NCBI GenBank assembly: GCA_046339595.1
Contig: JBKDUF010000034.1
Span: 16,542-80,541, forward strand
Source of the DNA: Ga0077527 sp021300125
Lineage (GTDB): Bacteria > Pseudomonadota > Gammaproteobacteria > Burkholderiales > SG8-41
DNA: 64,000 nucleotides
Direction: 5' to 3'
Position numbers and translations under genes: made by a program. Below the pieces are notes generated by a model. It worked only from the letters and a program-made list of their open reading frames with translations. It was not told where the DNA came from and ran no database searches. This document shows, piece by piece, positions 1 to 8,743 of this stretch; position 1 is the first letter of the stretch, and each line of letters begins with the position of its first letter.

Positions 1-151
1 GGCGAAGGGCATCAGCGCCGCGGTGATCGAAAAGCTGACGCTCGCCGCCGACGACTGCAACGAAGACATCCACGGCACGCGCGAATACCGCGCGCAGCTG
101 GTCAAGGTCATGGCGACGCGCGCCGCGGCCGCTCTCTCGGGGGAAAAGTAA
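1..151 (+). CDS. Molybdenum hydroxylase FAD-binding medium subunit, C-terminal end (partial)
   Basis: Only the last 49 residues are in the window, in frame from base 2 to the TAA at 149-151. The tail reads like the C-terminus of CoxM/XDH medium subunits: a conserved run around D-C-N-E-D-I-H-G followed by E-Y-R and a closing helix. In this family the subunit binds FAD and passes electrons between the [2Fe-2S] subunit and acceptor. The next gene starts one base after the stop and encodes the matching small subunit, which supports the call. The large molybdopterin subunit is not seen downstream, so it presumably lies upstream, outside the window. The family is clear; the substrate is unknown. 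Confidence 0.8.
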   Translation, partial: AKGISAAVIEKLTLAADDCNEDIHGTREYRAQLVKVMATRAAAALSGEK

Positions 152-152
152 C

Positions 153-620
<468 letters not shown>

Positions 621-685
621 GCGCCGCGCCCTGCCGCGCACAGGGCGTCGCGGTATCCTTCGGGTTCACCGGAGGACAGCGCAGC

Positions 686-1939
686 ATGACAAACCCTTCA
701 CCATCCGCCGCCGGCCCCCTGGCCGGCGTGCGCGTCATTGAGCTCGGCCAGCTGATCGCCGGCCCCTTCTGCGGCAAGACACTCGCCGACTTCGGCGCCG
801 AGGTCATCAAGATCGAGCCGCCGGGCAAGGGCGATCCGCTGCGCAAGTGGCGGCTGCTGAAAAACGGCAACTCGGTGTGGTGGGAAGTCCAGTCGCGCAA
901 CAAGCAGTCGGTGACGCTCGACCTGACGCAGCGCGAGGGCCAGGACATCCTGCGCCTGCTGGTGATGGAGGCCGATGTGCTGATCGAGAACTTCCGCCCC
1001 GGCAAGATGGAGGAGTGGGGCCTCGGCTACGAGGACCTGAAAACACTCAATCCTCGGCTGGTGATGGCACGGATCTCGGGCTACGGCCAGGACGGCCCGT
1101 ACCGCGACCGCCCCGGCTTCGGCATCATTGCCGAATCGATGGGCGGCCTGCGCTACCTGACCGCCGAGCCGGGGCGCGTGCCGGTGCGTGTCGGCGTGTC
1201 GATCGGCGACACCCTCGCCGCGCTGCATGCGGTGATCGGCATCCTGATGGCACTGTATTACCGTGATCGTGTTCACCGCGATCGTATTCACCGCGACCAC
1301 AACCCCGCCGAGGCCGGCCCTACCGAAGGCCAGGTCGTCGATGTCGCCCTCTACGAAAGCGTGTTCAACTGCATGGAAAGCCTGCTGCCGGAATACAGTG
1401 CTTTCAATGTCGTGCGCGAAGCCGCCGGCAGCGCGCTGCCGGGCATCGTGCCTTCCAACGCCTATCCCTGCAGCGATGGCTGGATCCTGATCGGCGGCAA
1501 CGGCGATGGCATATTCAAGCGACTGATGAAGGCGATCGGGCGCGAGGATTTCGCTGCATCACCGGACATGGCCAGCAATGAAGGCCGCGTGAAACGGGTG
1601 ACGGACATCGACGGCGCCATCACTGCCTGGACGCAGGCACAGGACAAGAAGTCGGCGCTGGAGGTCCTGGCCCGGCACGATGTGCCCTCGGGCGCGATCT
1701 ACTCCGTGGCCGACATTGCGGCTGATGCGCAGTACCGGGCGCGCGACATGATCCTCAACATCACCACCCGCGACGGCTACACCGTCGACGTCCCGGGCAT
1801 CGTGCCCAAGCTCTCGGCGACCCCCGGCGGCATCCGCACCCCCGCGCCGCGGCTGGGCGAGGATACGGCTGCAATACTGGCGCGCGCGGGGCTCAAACCG
1901 GAGACCCTGGCCGATTTGCGCGCCAAGGGCGTGATATAA
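686..1939 (+). CDS. CaiB/BaiF family (class III) CoA-transferase
   Basis: This 417-residue protein begins with the family signature L-A-G-V-R-V-I-E-L and G-A-E-V-I-K-I-E-P-P. The catalytic Asp, which forms the aspartyl-CoA intermediate in formyl-CoA transferase, aligns with D175 in the segment G-V-S-I-G-D. The length is usual. ATG at 686 follows GGAGGA about 10 bases upstream. The protein should move CoA between carboxylic acids; donor and acceptor are unknown. A VOC gene follows 38 bases downstream, suggesting a small operon. Residues 191-205 contain a short Arg/His-rich in-frame duplication (separate entry). A second paralogue lies at 5980-7185. Confidence 0.92.
   Translation: MTNPSPSAAGPLAGVRVIELGQLIAGPFCGKTLADFGAEVIKIEPPGKGDPLRKWRLLKNGNSVWWEVQSRNKQSVTLDLTQREGQDILRLLVMEADVLIENFRPGKMEEWGLGYEDLKTLNPRLVMARISGYGQDGPYRDRPGFGIIAESMGGLRYLTAEPGRVPVRVGVSIGDTLAALHAVIGILMALYYRDRVHRDRIHRDHNPAEAGPTEGQVVDVALYESVFNCMESLLPEYSAFNVVREAAGSALPGIVPSNAYPCSDGWILIGGNGDGIFKRLMKAIGREDFAASPDMASNEGRVKRVTDIDGAITAWTQAQDKKSALEVLARHDVPSGAIYSVADIAADAQYRARDMILNITTRDGYTVDVPGIVPKLSATPGGIRTPAPRLGEDTAAILARAGLKPETLADLRAKGVI
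1262..1300 (+). repeat. In-frame 15-bp tandem repeat inside the first CoA-transferase
   Basis: Two adjacent 15-base units (1262-1276 and 1277-1291, 13 of 15 bases identical) and a partial third unit encode repeated R-D-R-(V/I)-H. The repeat is a multiple of three, so it preserves the frame. It sits in the variable stretch between the catalytic-domain helix and the conserved G-Q-V-V-D-V segment. Confidence 0.8.
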
Positions 1940-1977
1940 AAATATCATATAAAACAATTACTTATGGAGATTTCCGA

Positions 1978-2355
1978 ATGATCGACCGGCTTGACCATTT
2001 TGTCCTGACCACGCCCCAGCCCGAGGCGGTGATCCGCTTCTATACCGAGGTGCTGGGCATGACGGCCGAAACCTTCGGCAACGGCCGGCTCGCCCTGAAA
2101 TTCGGCCGCCAGAAAATCAACATCCATGTCAAAGGGCGCGAATACGAACCCAAGGCTCATGCACCGGGTGCAGGCACGCTGGATTTCTGTTTCATTGCGG
2201 CAGTGCCCCTGGAGCAGGTGATGGCGAGGCTGGCGCTGCATGGCGTGAAGATCATCGAGGGCCCCTGCAACAAGACTGGCGCGATGGGACCGATCCGCTC
2301 GGTCTACTTCCGCGATCCCGACCTCAACCTGGTCGAGGTATCCCAGTATCTTTAG
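1978..2355 (+). CDS. VOC (glyoxalase/dioxygenase fold) family protein
   Basis: The 125-residue product is a single vicinal-oxygen-chelate module pair. It starts with the typical D-R-L-D-H-F-V-L strand (H7) and ends with F-R-D-P-D-L-N-L-V-E (E120), the usual metal ligands; H50 may be a further ligand. The ATG follows TGGAGA about 8 bases upstream. Proteins of this size are annotated as glyoxalase or bleomycin-resistance-like and have diverse substrates. Its position directly behind a CoA-transferase hints at a CoA-ester or aromatic intermediate, but no reaction can be assigned. Confidence 0.85.
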   Translation: MIDRLDHFVLTTPQPEAVIRFYTEVLGMTAETFGNGRLALKFGRQKINIHVKGREYEPKAHAPGAGTLDFCFIAAVPLEQVMARLALHGVKIIEGPCNKTGAMGPIRSVYFRDPDLNLVEVSQYL

Positions 2356-2492
2356 GGGGCAGGTGGACACGCTCATCGAATAGTCGCAGCTTCACAACAC
2401 CGGATGGCGACCGAGCGGTGACGCCAAGGGTGGCGGACGATACCCATCTCCAGATGGCCGCGCGCTTGTGCGGCCTTCCAGCTGGCAGGTCT

Positions 2493-2678
2493 TCAGCCGC
2501 CAGTGCCCGGTGCAGCAGCGGAGTCCCGGGGCCTGTGCTGTCCGGAGACGGTCGCGGGAGCGGCTCGCGGTTCCCGCGGCAGCTTCGCTCCGCAGCGGAT
2601 GCAGAAGACGTCTCGGCTGCCGACGGGCTGGTTGCACTGGTGGCAGCGCCGCAACTCGCAGGCTTTGCTGCCGCTCAC
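2493..2678 (-). CDS. Small zinc-ribbon protein, translationally coupled to the hydrolase
   Basis: This is a 61-residue frame with a GTG start at 2678 whose last bases overlap the hydrolase TGA (GTGA overlap). Residues 12-30 form a textbook zinc ribbon: C12-x2-C15, then C26-x2-C29-G. The rest is a Pro/Ala-rich, probably disordered tail. Minimal zinc ribbons of this type usually bind protein or nucleic acid, but I do not recognise a named family. The four-base stop/start overlap and the intact four-Cys ribbon argue for a real gene despite its size. No separate Shine-Dalgarno is evident, as expected for translational coupling. Confidence 0.6.
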   Translation of the reverse strand: MSGSKACELRRCHQCNQPVGSRDVFCIRCGAKLPREPRAAPATVSGQHRPRDSAAAPGTGG

Positions 2679-3844
2679 GGCCTGAGCTTGTCCTCGAACC
2701 AGTTCCACATCTCCGCCACGCCCAGGGTCAGATAGTCGCGCTGGCAGTGCTGGGCGCCGCCTTCCTCGGCGGTGAAGACGCGCAGCGTCTTGTCCGGCGA
2801 ACCCGAGGCGTTGTAGAGCGCCTGGGCGTCGGCAAGCGGCACCTGCTCGTCGTCGGCGCCGTGCACGATCAGGAAGGGGCACTTCATCTTCTGCACCACG
2901 CCGTCAAGCTTGAAGGGTTCCAGTTTTTTCAGGGCCTCTTCCAGCGAATCGACGCCGAGGATCCACATGATGTGGTGGCCGGGCACCGACAGCGACAGCT
3001 TGAACTGCGCCTCGATGCGTTTTTTCCAGGTCGCGTGGTAATCCCAGATCGCGCCCCAGGCGATGCAGGCGGCAAAGCGCGGCTCCATCGAAGCCATGCG
3101 CGGTGCGTAGTAGCCGCCAAGGCTGATCGCGACCACGCCGATTTTCTTCGGGTCGACATCGGCGCGCTTTTCCAGCCAGTCGACGCAGGCCGAGCCGGCC
3201 ACTTCGTAGTCGTAGCGCAGGTACTGGCCGCGGAAGCGGATGGCTTCGCCGGTGCCGGGTCCGTCCATCACCAGCACCGAGATGCCGCGCCGGATCAGGT
3301 CGGGTACGCCGCGCACGTACTGGATTTCCTTGGTCACGTCGAGGCCGTCGAAATAGACCACGCAGGGTGTGCGCGCGGATTTCTTGTTCTGCGCGTGAAC
3401 AAAATAGCCAGGCAAGGAGCCGGCCGCGGTCGGAATCTCGACGATTTCGATCTTGACGTCGGTCAGCGCGACATGGCGGTGGAAGCAGTCCACGCCCTTT
3501 TTGTAGGCGGCATTCGCGATGTCGTCCTTGGGCGTGCGGAAGCGCTCGGCCATCTGGTAGTAGTTGCAGGCGCGCAGGTAGGCATGCGCCGCCGACACCG
3601 GGTGTTTCGAAGCCTCGAAGCGTTCGGCGTGGGAGCGCACCTTGTCCGCCACGTTCACGCAGGCGTGGAACCAGGCCTCGTCATCGTCGGGCGCCTTGTC
3701 CTTGAGCTGGAGGCCGATCTTGTGCAGCTCGCTGATTTCGGAGCCGCCGTAGGGTCCCGAGCTGAGCATGTTGATGAAGGCCGACGACCAGCGGTAGTTG
3801 CCGGGGAAGTACATGAAATAGGCGGGGTCTTTGGAGGCGGTCAT
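2675..3844 (-). CDS. Alpha/beta hydrolase, FrsA / dihydroxypseudooxynicotine-hydrolase-like
   Basis: The ATG at 3844 is preceded by AAGGATC and gives 389 residues. The nucleophile elbow is S241 (A-I-S-L-G-G), with the acid probably D331 or D332 (H-G-A-D-D-E) and the base H366 (G-G-A-Q-H). An all-helical cap region of about 130 residues precedes the hydrolase core. That layout matches the family containing FrsA-like esterases and the C-C bond hydrolases of nicotine breakdown. Lack of a signal peptide suggests a cytoplasmic enzyme. It is cotranscribed with the zinc-ribbon gene and lies downstream of the Bug receptor gene on the same strand. The substrate is unknown. Confidence 0.85.
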   Translation of the reverse strand: MTASKDPAYFMYFPGNYRWSSAFINMLSSGPYGGSEISELHKIGLQLKDKAPDDDEAWFHACVNVADKVRSHAERFEASKHPVSAAHAYLRACNYYQMAERFRTPKDDIANAAYKKGVDCFHRHVALTDVKIEIVEIPTAAGSLPGYFVHAQNKKSARTPCVVYFDGLDVTKEIQYVRGVPDLIRRGISVLVMDGPGTGEAIRFRGQYLRYDYEVAGSACVDWLEKRADVDPKKIGVVAISLGGYYAPRMASMEPRFAACIAWGAIWDYHATWKKRIEAQFKLSLSVPGHHIMWILGVDSLEEALKKLEPFKLDGVVQKMKCPFLIVHGADDEQVPLADAQALYNASGSPDKTLRVFTAEEGGAQHCQRDYLTLGVAEMWNWFEDKLRP

Positions 3845-3890
3845 TGCGGATCCTTGGGTGGGCTGTAGTGGTTTGGCTGGCGGATCAGGT

Positions 3891-4856
3891 TCACTGTTTC
3901 TGGATATTGGCGGCCTTGGCCACCCGTGCCCAGCGTTCGGTTTCCGCGCGCAGGAAATCGGCATAGGCGGTGAGGGTGATGCCGCTGGCCTCATGCCCCT
4001 GGCCGGAGTAGAGCGACTTGGCCTCGGGCGTGCCGAGTTGGCGCGACACGATTTCGGCGATGCGCGTGGTGATTGCCGCCGGCGTTCCCGCCGGCGCCAG
4101 CACGCCGTTCCAGTTATAGCTTTCGAAATCCTTGATGCCCTGCTCGGCGATGGTGGCCACGTTGGGCAGCAGCGGCGAGCGTTCGCGCGAGGTCACGCCC
4201 AGGCAGCGCAGCTTGCCTGCATTCACCAGCGGCGCCGAGATCGCGAACTGGTTGATGGCGAGCTCGATGTTGCCGGCAATCAGGTCGACCGTGTATTGCG
4301 CGGCTCCCTTGTACGGGATGTGGTTGAGCTTGACGCCGGCCTGCATCGCGAACAGCTCGGTGGCCAGGTGGCCGACGGTGCCGTGGCCGGGCGATCCGTA
4401 GTTGATCTGGCCCGGCCGCGCACGAGCCAGTGCGACGAACTCCTTGACGTTGCGCGCCGGCAGGCTGGGATGCAGGCAGATGCAGCTCGCGCTGCGTGCG
4501 ATCAGCACGATGGGCGCCAGATCGCGCAGGGTGTCGTAGGGCATCTGGTTGCGCACCGAGGGGGCGATGGTCAACGGGCCTGGATTGCCGGCGAGCAGGG
4601 TGTAGCCGTCGGGTGCGCTGCGCACCACGGCCTCGGTGCCGGGCACGCCACCGGCGCCGCCGCGGTTCTCGACAATGAACTGCTGGCCGAGTGCCGCGGT
4701 CAGTTGCTGGGCCGCCCAGCGTGCCTGGTTGTCGGTGGGGCCGGCGGGCGCGAAGGGCACGATGATGCGTACCGGCTTTACCGGATAGTTCTGGGCTTGT
4801 GCGATGGCGGGCAGCAACAGCAGCCCGGCAAACAGGGGGGGCAACAGCTTGGGCAT
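3891..4856 (-). CDS. Bug/TTT family tripartite tricarboxylate transporter substrate-binding protein
   Basis: The start chosen is the ATG at 4856, behind GAGGAA. It gives 321 residues with a cleavable signal peptide (hydrophobic stretch about residues 6-19, then A-Q-A). The mature N-terminus Y-P-V-K-P-V-R-I-I-V-P-F and the following A-P-A-G-P-T-D motif are hallmarks of Bug receptors, which bind carboxylates in the periplasm. No TctA/TctB membrane genes are nearby. Orphan Bug receptors are greatly expanded in Burkholderiales, which supports the taxonomic guess. The neighbouring hydrolase suggests uptake of a carboxylated substrate, but the ligand cannot be told from sequence. Confidence 0.92.
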   Translation of the reverse strand: MPKLLPPLFAGLLLLPAIAQAQNYPVKPVRIIVPFAPAGPTDNQARWAAQQLTAALGQQFIVENRGGAGGVPGTEAVVRSAPDGYTLLAGNPGPLTIAPSVRNQMPYDTLRDLAPIVLIARSASCICLHPSLPARNVKEFVALARARPGQINYGSPGHGTVGHLATELFAMQAGVKLNHIPYKGAAQYTVDLIAGNIELAINQFAISAPLVNAGKLRCLGVTSRERSPLLPNVATIAEQGIKDFESYNWNGVLAPAGTPAAITTRIAEIVSRQLGTPEAKSLYSGQGHEASGITLTAYADFLRAETERWARVAKAANIQKQ

Positions 4857-5005
4857 GGGTTCCTCCGGGGGCGGCATGTCATGTTGTGAACTTTTCGGGC
4901 GGCCGCGAAATTCACGATAGAGAGAGGTCGTGCGGAAGTCAATCCACGCGGGGGGGTCTGCTAAAATCCGCGCTCTTCGAACCATCATTCCACCGGGGGA
5001 AGCCC

Positions 5006-5905
5006 ATGGCCGCCAAAGCCAAGAAGTCCAAAAGCCGCAAATACACCGACATCATCTGCGAGGTGAAGGACCAGGTCGCCTGGATCACCATCGACCGCGA
5101 GAAGGTGCTCAACGCCTTCCGCGAGCAGACCCTCGACGAGATGATCGACGCGCTGAAATCGACCCGCGAAGACCCCTCCATCGTCTGCGCCGTGGTCACC
5201 GGCAAGGGCAACCGTTCGTTCTCCGCAGGCGGCGACTTCTACGCGATGAAGCGCCTGAACTTCACCAACGCCTACATGTGGAACGACCGCATGCTCGGCC
5301 TGGCAATGACCATCCGCGGCCTGCCGATCCCGGTGATCGCGATGGTCAACGGCTGGTGCATGGGCGGGGGCCACGAGCTGGCGCTTTGGTGTGACCTGGT
5401 GATCGCCTCGGAAAACGCCGTGCTCGGCCAGACCGGTGCAAAAGTCGGGGCCTGTCCGACGGTCGGCGCAACCCAGTACATCCCGCGCATCATCGGCGAA
5501 CGCCTCGCGCGCGAGATGATTTTCTGCGCCCGCCGCTTTACCGCCAAGGAAGCCGTCGAAATCGGCCTGATCAACAAGTGCGTGCCGCAGAAGGACCTGT
5601 TGAAAGAAACCCTGAAATGGTGCGAAACCATGAAGGGCCACAGCGCGCTGACCATCCGCATGACCAAGAAGTCGCTCAATTTCGAATCCGACAACCTGTA
5701 TTCGTCCTGGCAGCACGGCATGGAACTGCTCGCGCATGTCTGGGGTTCTCCCGAGGCCAACGAGGGCATGGATGCCTTCCTGGCCGGCCGCAAGCCGAAC
5801 TTCCAGAAATTCCGCCTGCAGGCGAAGAAGGAACTGGAGAAATACACCGACGGCTGCGAGCGCGACCTCAATGCGCCGCCCTCGATGCGCCGCAAGCGCA
5901 AGTAA
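5006..5905 (+). CDS. Enoyl-CoA hydratase/isomerase (crotonase) family protein, MenB/BadI-like
   Basis: The ATG at 5006 gives 299 residues with a lysine-rich N-terminus; GGGGGAAG lies just upstream. The CoA-binding and oxyanion segments are S-A-G-G-D (73-77) and G-G-G-H-E (120-124). The following G-Q-T-G-A-K-V-G stretch (141-148) and the C-terminal F-L-A-G-R-K-P-N-F-Q-K-F resemble 1,4-dihydroxy-2-naphthoyl-CoA synthase (MenB) and the ring-opening hydrolase BadI rather than simple fatty-acid hydratases. No other menaquinone genes are present, so a role in an aromatic or alicyclic CoA pathway with the nearby CoA-transferases is more likely. The gene ends in a strong terminator. Confidence 0.85.
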   Translation: MAAKAKKSKSRKYTDIICEVKDQVAWITIDREKVLNAFREQTLDEMIDALKSTREDPSIVCAVVTGKGNRSFSAGGDFYAMKRLNFTNAYMWNDRMLGLAMTIRGLPIPVIAMVNGWCMGGGHELALWCDLVIASENAVLGQTGAKVGACPTVGATQYIPRIIGERLAREMIFCARRFTAKEAVEIGLINKCVPQKDLLKETLKWCETMKGHSALTIRMTKKSLNFESDNLYSSWQHGMELLAHVWGSPEANEGMDAFLAGRKPNFQKFRLQAKKELEKYTDGCERDLNAPPSMRRKRK

Positions 5906-5918
5906 GCGGTAACGGACA

Positions 5919-5946
5919 GGCGGCGGGCGCAGGCCCGCCGCCTTTT
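5919..5946 (+). terminator. Rho-independent terminator after the crotonase gene
   Basis: A perfect 10-bp GC stem (5919-5928 with 5933-5942) closes on a 4-base loop and is followed by TTTT at 5943-5946. It lies 14 bases after the crotonase stop codon. Confidence 0.85.
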
Positions 5947-5979
5947 CTTCCGGTTTCACGTTTTCGCTGAAGATCACCG

Positions 5980-7185
5980 ATGCCTTCCAATCCGAAACCC
6001 GGCGCCCTCCAGGGCATCCGCGTCCTCGACCTGACCCGCATCCTTGCCGGTCCGCTGTGCACGATGATGCTCGGCGACATGGGCGCCGACGTGATCAAGG
6101 TCGAGCCGCCCGGCGCGGGAGACGACACCCGCAGCTGGGGTCCGCCCTTTGCCGAGGGCGAGTCGGCCTATTACCTCGGGGTCAACCGCAACAAGCGCTC
6201 GATCACGCTGAACATGGCGGTGAAATCCGGGCAGGAAGTGCTTGCCGGGCTGATCAGGAAATCCGACGTGCTGGTCGAGAACTTCAAGGTCGGCACATTG
6301 GAGAAATGGGGTTTCGGCAATGACTGGCTGCAGGAGCACGCCCCGAAGCTTGTGCGCTGCTCGATCACCGGCTACGGCTCGGTCGGCCCCAAGGCCGGAC
6401 TGCCCGGCTACGACTTCATCCTGCAGGCGGAATCCGGCCTGATGAGCATCACCGGCGAGCCCGGCGGCACGCCGATGAAATACGGCGTCGCAATCGTCGA
6501 TGTCTGCACTGGCATGCTCGCCTGCAATTCGGTGCTGGCGGCGCTGAATGCGCGGTACTCCACGGGCCGCGGCCAGCATGTCGAGGTCTCGCTGTTCGAT
6601 TCGGGGCTGGCAATGCTCGCCAACGTCGCCTCGAACCATCTCATTTCCGGGAAAAATGCCAGCCGTTTCGGCAATGGCCATCCCAACATCGTGCCCTACA
6701 CGGCCTATCCGACGCGGGATGACATGATCGCGGTCGCCGTGGGCAACGACGGGCAGTTCGCCAAGTTCGCCGCGGTGCTGGGTCATGCGGAGTGGGCCAC
6801 GGATCCGCGTTTCGCCAAAAACCCGGACCGCGTCGGCCACCGCGAGGCGATCGACGCGCTGATCACCGCAGAACTCAAGGGCGAGGGCGCCGAACACTGG
6901 ATCGAACAGCTCACCGCTGCCGGCATCCCCTGCGGCCGCATCAACAGCGTGGCCCAGGCCCTGGCAGCGCCGCATGCCATTGCGCGGGAGATGGTGACTG
7001 CGGTCGATCATCCCACCGCCGGCGCCGTGAAGATGCTGGGCATTCCCTTCCGTTTCAGCGACACGCCGGCGAGCATCCGCAGCGCACCGCCGCTGCTGGG
7101 TCAGCACACCGAGGCCGTATTGCGCGAGGAGTTGGGCTTCAGTGACGCCCGCATCTCCGCGCTGCGGCAAGAAAAAGTTATTTAA
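5980..7185 (+). CDS. CaiB/BaiF family (class III) CoA-transferase
   Basis: This 401-residue protein has the family start L-Q-G-I-R-V-L-D-L-T-R and G-A-D-V-I-K-V-E-P-P; the catalytic Asp aligns with D174 (A-I-V-D-V). It is a paralogue, not a recent duplicate, of the protein at 686-1939, and lacks that protein's Arg/His repeat. It heads a tight group with a methylmalonyl-CoA-epimerase-like gene (17-base gap) and an Ldh-family dehydrogenase (overlapping), so the three are likely one operon. Function is CoA transfer between acyl-CoA and a free acid; the substrate pair is not known. Confidence 0.92.
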   Translation: MPSNPKPGALQGIRVLDLTRILAGPLCTMMLGDMGADVIKVEPPGAGDDTRSWGPPFAEGESAYYLGVNRNKRSITLNMAVKSGQEVLAGLIRKSDVLVENFKVGTLEKWGFGNDWLQEHAPKLVRCSITGYGSVGPKAGLPGYDFILQAESGLMSITGEPGGTPMKYGVAIVDVCTGMLACNSVLAALNARYSTGRGQHVEVSLFDSGLAMLANVASNHLISGKNASRFGNGHPNIVPYTAYPTRDDMIAVAVGNDGQFAKFAAVLGHAEWATDPRFAKNPDRVGHREAIDALITAELKGEGAEHWIEQLTAAGIPCGRINSVAQALAAPHAIAREMVTAVDHPTAGAVKMLGIPFRFSDTPASIRSAPPLLGQHTEAVLREELGFSDARISALRQEKVI

Positions 7186-7202
7186 ATCAACGGGTTGAAA
7201 TT

Positions 7203-7622
7203 GTGATCATCGGTCTCAGCCATGTTTCGATCGTGGTGCCCGATCTCGCCGCCGCCTTGCGCAGGCTGGAGCAGACATATGGCTTGAGTGGGGGCGCGAT
7301 CAAGGTCAATGAAGAGCAGGGTGTGCGCATGACCTATGTCGATCTCGGCAACGCCAAGATCGAGCTGATGGAGCCCTCGCGTGCGGATTCGCCGGTGGCG
7401 AAATTCCTCGAGCGCAATCCGAAGGGCGGTATCCACCACTTCTGCCTCGGTGTCGAAGATGTCGGGCAAACCACGCAGAAACTCGCTGCCGCCGGCGTGC
7501 AGGTGCTCGGCGCGGGCAAGATGCAGCTCAACGTGCATGGTGAACGCATTGCTTTCGTGCACCCGAAGGATTTTCTGGGTGCACTGGTCGAACTTGAGGA
7601 AACGGGGACGGATCATGGCTGA
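7203..7622 (+). CDS. VOC protein resembling methylmalonyl-CoA epimerase
   Basis: The 139-residue product starts with GTG at 7203. It has two VOC modules with expected metal ligands H7, H79 and E130, and the segments G-I-H-H-F-C-L and F-V-H-P-K-D that are typical of methylmalonyl-CoA epimerases. The epimerase would interconvert (R)- and (S)-methylmalonyl-CoA. No mutase or propionyl-CoA carboxylase gene is present here, so a different CoA-ester substrate is possible. Its last eight bases overlap the start of the Ldh-family gene, indicating translational coupling. The Shine-Dalgarno is weak. Confidence 0.78.
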   Translation: MIIGLSHVSIVVPDLAAALRRLEQTYGLSGGAIKVNEEQGVRMTYVDLGNAKIELMEPSRADSPVAKFLERNPKGGIHHFCLGVEDVGQTTQKLAAAGVQVLGAGKMQLNVHGERIAFVHPKDFLGALVELEETGTDHG

Positions 7623-8682
7623 ACAGAAACAGCAGCAGCGCATTTCTGGCGACAGACTGCAGGCGTTCATCGCATCCGCCTTCGAGGCGGTCGATGTGCC
7701 CCGTGATGATGCAAAAACCATCGCCCAGCTGATGGCGCAGGCCGACATCAACGGCTCCGAGGGCCACGGCGTGTTCCGCCTGCCGCAGTACGTCCGCCGC
7801 ATCAAGGGCAAGGCAATCAATGTCCGGCCGAACATCCGCGTCGAGCGCGAACTGGCCGCCATGGCCCTGGTCCATGGCGACAACGGCATGGGCCACCTGG
7901 TGATGAAGTTTGCCGCGGAGAAGGCGATCGAAAAGGCGAAGACCGCCGGTGTGGCCTGGGTCGGCGCGCGCTGGAGCAATCATGCCGGTCCGGCCTCGCT
8001 CTACGCGACGATGCCGCTGGCGCACAACATGATCGGCCTCTACATGGCCGTGGGCAGCGCCAACCATCTGCCCCCCTGGGGCGGGCTCGACATGCTGCTG
8101 TCGACCAATCCGATCGCGGTCGCGGTTCCGGCGGGCGATGAACCGGCGGTGATCCTCGACATGGCGACCACGGTGGCGGCCTACGGCAAGGTCAAGACCA
8201 AGGCCCAGCGCGGCGAGATGATGCCCGAGGGCTGGATGATGGATCGTACCGGCAATCCGCTGACCGATCCGAAGCGTGCGAACGAAGGATTCCTGCTGCC
8301 GATCGGCGGCTACAAGGGCTATGGCCTCGCGCTGGTCATCGGCATGCTAGCCGGTAACCTCAATGCCGCGGCGATGGGCAGGGACGTCATCGACTTCAAC
8401 AATGATGACACCAGCGAAACCAACACCGGGCATGCCATCGTCGCCATCAACATCGAGGCCTTCCAGGACCTGAAGGAATTCAAGTCGGGCATGGACATGC
8501 TGATCCGGGACATCCGCAACTCCCAGCGCCTGCCCAATGTCGATCGCATCCGCCTGCCCGGTGACGGCACTCATGTGGCGCGTGCCGACCGCGAGAAAAA
8601 CGGCGTGCCGATCCCGGAAGCGCTGCTTGCCGCACTGGATCAGCTGGCCGGCGACCTGAAGATCGCGAAACTCCCTCGCTGA
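7615..8682 (+). CDS. Ldh family oxidoreductase (malate/L-lactate dehydrogenase type)
   Basis: The ATG at 7615 gives 355 residues. Diagnostic segments are G-H-G-V-F-R-L (50-56), S-N-H-A-G (121-125, with the conserved catalytic His), N-P-I-A-V-A-V-P and G-G-Y-K-G-Y-G-L. These mark the non-Rossmann NAD(P)-dependent 2-hydroxyacid dehydrogenases (MdhC, YlbC, ureidoglycolate and sulfolactate dehydrogenases). The start overlaps the preceding epimerase-like gene by eight bases. The enzyme would reduce a 2-oxoacid or oxidise a 2-hydroxyacid connected to the neighbouring CoA-ester metabolism; the exact acid is unknown. The decayed region begins right after it. Confidence 0.9.
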   Translation: MAEQKQQQRISGDRLQAFIASAFEAVDVPRDDAKTIAQLMAQADINGSEGHGVFRLPQYVRRIKGKAINVRPNIRVERELAAMALVHGDNGMGHLVMKFAAEKAIEKAKTAGVAWVGARWSNHAGPASLYATMPLAHNMIGLYMAVGSANHLPPWGGLDMLLSTNPIAVAVPAGDEPAVILDMATTVAAYGKVKTKAQRGEMMPEGWMMDRTGNPLTDPKRANEGFLLPIGGYKGYGLALVIGMLAGNLNAAAMGRDVIDFNNDDTSETNTGHAIVAINIEAFQDLKEFKSGMDMLIRDIRNSQRLPNVDRIRLPGDGTHVARADREKNGVPIPEALLAALDQLAGDLKIAKLPR

Positions 8683-8743
8683 GCTCCGCGGTGTGTAAGC
8701 GTCTGTAACTGACGCTGTCGCCTCAGCCCGACAGTACTTGAGG

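Noticed and set aside
2468..3868. A 466-codon open frame on the plus strand, antisense to the alpha/beta hydrolase
   Set aside because: It is a by-product of high GC codon use; the minus-strand frame has a clear catalytic triad and family motifs, while this one has no recognisable domain.
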